The position numbers were made by a program, and so were the translations under genes. This document shows, in pieces, positions 61,416 through 64,000 of a stretch of 64,000 nt of DNA. The stretch covers positions 186,001 through 250,000 of the forward strand of contig NZ_SSMD01000003.1 of the NCBI RefSeq assembly GCF_004799325.1, given 5' to 3'. Each line of letters begins with the position of its first letter. Position 1 is the stretch's first letter. The DNA comes from Thalassobius vesicularis (GTDB lineage: Bacteria > Pseudomonadota > Alphaproteobacteria > Rhodobacterales > Rhodobacteraceae). Under the pieces are notes generated by a model. The model searched no databases. It was not told the origin of the DNA and saw only the letters and a list, made by a program, of their open reading frames with translations.

Positions 61416-63161
61416 ATGAACCTCTTCACCGAAATGCGCGCACTGGTGCTGGATACGTTGCAGCAGATGGCCGAGGCTGGCGAGCTGCCTGCCGGGCTGG
61501 ATTATGCCAACGTGGCGGTCGAGCCTCCGCGTGATGCCGCACATGGGGACATGGCGACCAACGCCGCGATGGTGCTGGCCAAACCCGCCCAGATGAAGCC
61601 GCGCGACATCGCCGAGAAACTGGCCGAGCGGCTGGGCGCGAACGAGCGCATCACCAGCGCCGAAGTGGCTGGTCCGGGCTTTCTGAACCTGCGTCTGAAC
61701 GCGGGTCTGTGGCATGGCATTGTCAAGGCCGCACTGACCTCTGGCACCGCATATGGCCGTTCGGACATGGGCGCGAGCAAGCGCGTAAACGTGGAATTTG
61801 TCAGTGCGAACCCGACTGGCCCGATGCATGTGGGCCATACCCGCGGTGCGGTGTTCGGTGACGCGCTGGCTAGCCTGCTCGATTACGCGGGCTACGAGGT
61901 GACGCGCGAATACTACATCAACGACGGCGGTGCGCAGGTCGACGTGCTGGCTCGCTCGGCCTACGAGCGTTACCGCGAGGCCAACGGGCTGGAACCGGCG
62001 ATCCGCGAAGGCCTGTATCCCGGGGACTACCTGATCCCCGTCGGCGAGGCGCTGAAGGCGAAATATGGCGCCGATCTGCTGGACAAGCCCGAAGAGGACT
62101 GGCTGGTCGACGTGCGTGAATTCGCCACCGAGAAGATGATGGAGATGATCCGCGAAGATCTGGCCTCGCTCGGCGTCAAAATGGACGTGTATTACAGCGA
62201 GAAATCGCTCTATGGCACCGGCCAGATCGAGGCGGCGCTGGAGCGGCTGAAATCTCTGGGCCTGATCTATGTCGGCACGTTGGAGCCGCCCAAGGGCAAG
62301 CTGCCCGACGATTGGGAGCCGCGCGAACAGACCCTGTTCAAATCCACCGCCTATGGCGATGACGTGGATCGTCCGGTGATGAAATCCGACGGTGCCTGGA
62401 CCTATTTCGCGCCGGATATCGCATACCACTACACCAAGGTCGAGCGCGGCTTTGACATGCTGATCGACGTGTTCGGCGCGGATCACGGCGGCTATGTGAA
62501 GCGGATGAAGGCGGCTGTTGCGGCCCTGTCCGAAAACCGCGTGCCGCTGGACATTAAGCTGATCCAGCTGGTCAAACTGTTCAAAAACGGCGAGCCGTTC
62601 AAGATGTCCAAGCGGGCAGGAACGTTCGTGACCCTGCGCGATGTGGTCGAGCAGGTCGGCTCGGACGTGACCCGGTTCCACATGCTGACCCGCAAGAACG
62701 ACGCGCCGCTGGATTTCGACTTTGACAAGGTGCTGGAGCAATCCAAGGACAACCCTGTTTTCTACGTGCAGTACGCGCATGCGCGGGTGTGCTCGGTTCT
62801 GCGGAAGGCGACCGAGGCGGGGATCGCCCATGACGACGCGACGCTGGCCTCGGCAGACCTGTCGGGCCTGACCCACGAGGCCGAGCTGACCGTCGCCAAG
62901 AAGCTGGCCGAATGGCCGCGTTTGGTGGAAATCGCAGGCCGCACCAATGAACCGCACCGGATTGCGTTCTACCTGTATGAGATCGCCTCGGATTTCCATT
63001 CGCTGTGGAATCGCGGGAACGAGGATGCTTCGCTGCGCTTCCTGCAAGAGGGTGATGCGGCAGCAAGTCAGGCGAAAATCGCCCTTGCGCGGGCCGTGGC
63101 CGTTGTCATTTCCGCAGGTCTTGGTATTCTGGGCGTGAAACCGGCGGAAGAGATGCGCTAA
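61416..63161 (+). CDS. argS: Arginyl-tRNA synthetase
   Basis: This class I synthetase charges tRNA-Arg. The 581-residue protein has an N-terminal Add-1 domain, the HIGH-type motif in [18 protein letters not shown], a KMSK motif ([10 protein letters not shown]) and the C-terminal DALR anticodon-binding domain. GGAAAGGAATGAACCC precedes the chosen ATG; the in-frame ATG 54 bases earlier lacks the family start. A short stem follows, then the SPOR gene. Confidence 0.97.
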   Translation: MNLFTEMRALVLDTLQQMAEAGELPAGLDYANVAVEPPRDAAHGDMATNAAMVLAKPAQMKPRDIAEKLAERLGANERITSAEVAGPGFLNLRLNAGLWHGIVKAALTSGTAYGRSDMGASKRVNVEFVSANPTGPMHVGHTRGAVFGDALASLLDYAGYEVTREYYINDGGAQVDVLARSAYERYREANGLEPAIREGLYPGDYLIPVGEALKAKYGADLLDKPEEDWLVDVREFATEKMMEMIREDLASLGVKMDVYYSEKSLYGTGQIEAALERLKSLGLIYVGTLEPPKGKLPDDWEPREQTLFKSTAYGDDVDRPVMKSDGAWTYFAPDIAYHYTKVERGFDMLIDVFGADHGGYVKRMKAAVAALSENRVPLDIKLIQLVKLFKNGEPFKMSKRAGTFVTLRDVVEQVGSDVTRFHMLTRKNDAPLDFDFDKVLEQSKDNPVFYVQYAHARVCSVLRKATEAGIAHDDATLASADLSGLTHEAELTVAKKLAEWPRLVEIAGRTNEPHRIAFYLYEIASDFHSLWNRGNEDASLRFLQEGDAAASQAKIALARAVAVVISAGLGILGVKPAEEMR

Positions 63162-63224
63162 CGCACAAACCCGCCGGCAACGCAGAGCAGAATGCCGGGC
63201 CCTCCCGGCAGAGCAGAGGCGAGC

Positions 63225-64000
63225 ATGGCGGAGATACAGGCAGACGGGGGCTTTGATGTCCCCGCGCAAGGTTCAACATTCGGGACATTGGCCAACTGGG
63301 CCGGGGCGGTGACGTCTCTGGCGCTGGTCGTTGGAGTCGGCGTCTGGGGCTATCAGCTGGTGACACGCGATGTCAGCGGCATCCCCGTTGTGCGCGCCGC
63401 CGAAGGGCCGATGCGGATACAGCCTGAAAACCCGGGCGGTGCTGCGGCGATGAACCAGGGGCTGGCGGTGAACATGGTCGCGGCCACGGGTAGCGCCCAA
63501 GAGCCTGCCGATAAACTGATCCTGGCACCCAAACCCGTGGACCTGACGACCGACGATCTGCCGCAAGGAGAACTGTCTGCGACGACCGAGGCCGTTGCCG
63601 CAGATGCGCCGCAGACCGGAAGCGCCGTGGACAAGCTGGTTGCCGATCTGGTGCGCGACGCTCAGCCGTTGGACCCCGTAGAGCCGGTTCGCGTGAAAGC
63701 CGTCGATACCGCCGAGGCCGGTGCTTTGCATGGTCTGGCAACCTCTCTGCGGCCACAGATGCGCCCGGAAGGCGGGCAAGTCATCCTGGCCGCCGCGCGC
63801 CCCGATGTGTCGCAGACGGTCGATGTGGATGCCGATAGCCTGGCCGCCGGAACCCGTCTGGCTCAGCTTGGCGCCTATGAAAGCGCAGAGATCGCCAAGA
63901 AGGAATGGGAGCGCCTGTTCGGTCGCTTCGGCGACTACATGCAAGACAAGAAACGCGTGATCCAAAAGGCCGAAAGCGGCGGGCGCACCTTCTATCGTCT
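63225..64000 (+). CDS. SPOR-domain protein (partial, runs off right edge)
   Basis: The frame is open from the ATG at 63225 to the end of the window (258 codons). The protein has a short cytosolic start, one membrane helix at about 24-43 (WAGAVTSLALVVGVGVWGYQ) and a long Ala/Pro/Asp-rich periplasmic linker. A SPOR domain begins near residue 205 (RLAQLGAYESAEIAKKEWER). SPOR domains bind denuded glycan at division sites. It has the same direction as argS, 63 bases downstream, the usual neighbourhood of this gene in Rhodobacterales. Confidence 0.88.
   Translation, partial: MAEIQADGGFDVPAQGSTFGTLANWAGAVTSLALVVGVGVWGYQLVTRDVSGIPVVRAAEGPMRIQPENPGGAAAMNQGLAVNMVAATGSAQEPADKLILAPKPVDLTTDDLPQGELSATTEAVAADAPQTGSAVDKLVADLVRDAQPLDPVEPVRVKAVDTAEAGALHGLATSLRPQMRPEGGQVILAAARPDVSQTVDVDADSLAAGTRLAQLGAYESAEIAKKEWERLFGRFGDYMQDKKRVIQKAESGGRTFYR

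Overview
The window is a chromosomal segment of an alphaproteobacterium, most likely of the Rhodobacterales / Roseobacter group. The GC-rich genes match that group in content and order: single-subunit-type hemA (C4 pathway) behind an FNR-type box, a one-cysteine DksA, a DUF2852 protein, an SPY-type release factor 2 with no frameshift, a MoxR/VWA pair and large TRAP transporters. There is no phage, IS element, integrase or CRISPR array. It reads as core chromosome with a few accessory modules.

Layout. 0-5 kb: an acyl-CoA hydratase relative, tgt and lon. 5-9.7 kb: tRNA-Val(CAC), a three-gene glucosylglycerate module (GH13 phosphorylase; convergent gpgS and phosphatase), tRNA-Val(UAC) and two identical tRNA-Asp genes. 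9.7-14 kb: a small membrane protein, a divergent sulfotransferase/glycosyltransferase pair, a haloacetate-dehalogenase-like hydrolase and an M20 peptidase. 14-20.4 kb: hemA, rodZ-like and ispG, facing an M48-DsbA-DsbA-like envelope operon. 20.4-29.6 kb: an aminotransferase, an N-acetylmuramoyl-L-alanine amidase, PBP1A (mrcA), prfB, an amidase, DUF2189 and a cytochrome-c-like protein without a haem motif. 29.6-32.2 kb: ilvB-ilvH with a leader-peptide attenuator. 32.4-39.2 kb: a two-component system divergent from a complete TRAP transporter. 39.2-45.5 kb: bpt, RDD, DUF2852, YbaK and glnE. 44.8-47.3 kb: the edd-eda Entner-Doudoroff operon with a LacI-type operator inside its promoter. 47.4-52.5 kb: an exported TPR-CHAT protein, an rRNA methyltransferase coupled to a PIN protein, and an M48 protease. 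52.8-56.5 kb: a four-gene moxR / DUF2927 lipoprotein / 55-aa membrane protein / VWA operon. 57-64 kb: dksA, an FAD monooxygenase, xth, an A-type Fe-S carrier, dgt, argS and the start of a SPOR-domain protein.

Themes. Central carbon and amino-acid supply (edd-eda, ilvBH, TRAP uptake, glnE) is joined to a compatible-solute module that appears able both to make and to recover glucosylglycerate, as expected for a marine organism. Envelope construction and quality control recur (rodZ, mrcA, amidase, SPOR protein, two M48 proteases, DsbA-like proteins).

Three genes are easily missed because of size or position: a 15-aa ilv leader peptide (32100-32147), a 55-aa two-helix membrane protein coupled into the moxR/VWA operon (53949-54116), and a SPOR protein running off the right edge (63225-64000). 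A modular intergenic repeat family appears at about eight places. It is built from a GGGGGC/GCCCCC hairpin, an A+G-rich box ending in GAAGAAG or GAAAGAAG, and AT-rich palindromes whose arms differ but stay paired. I know of no formal description of it.
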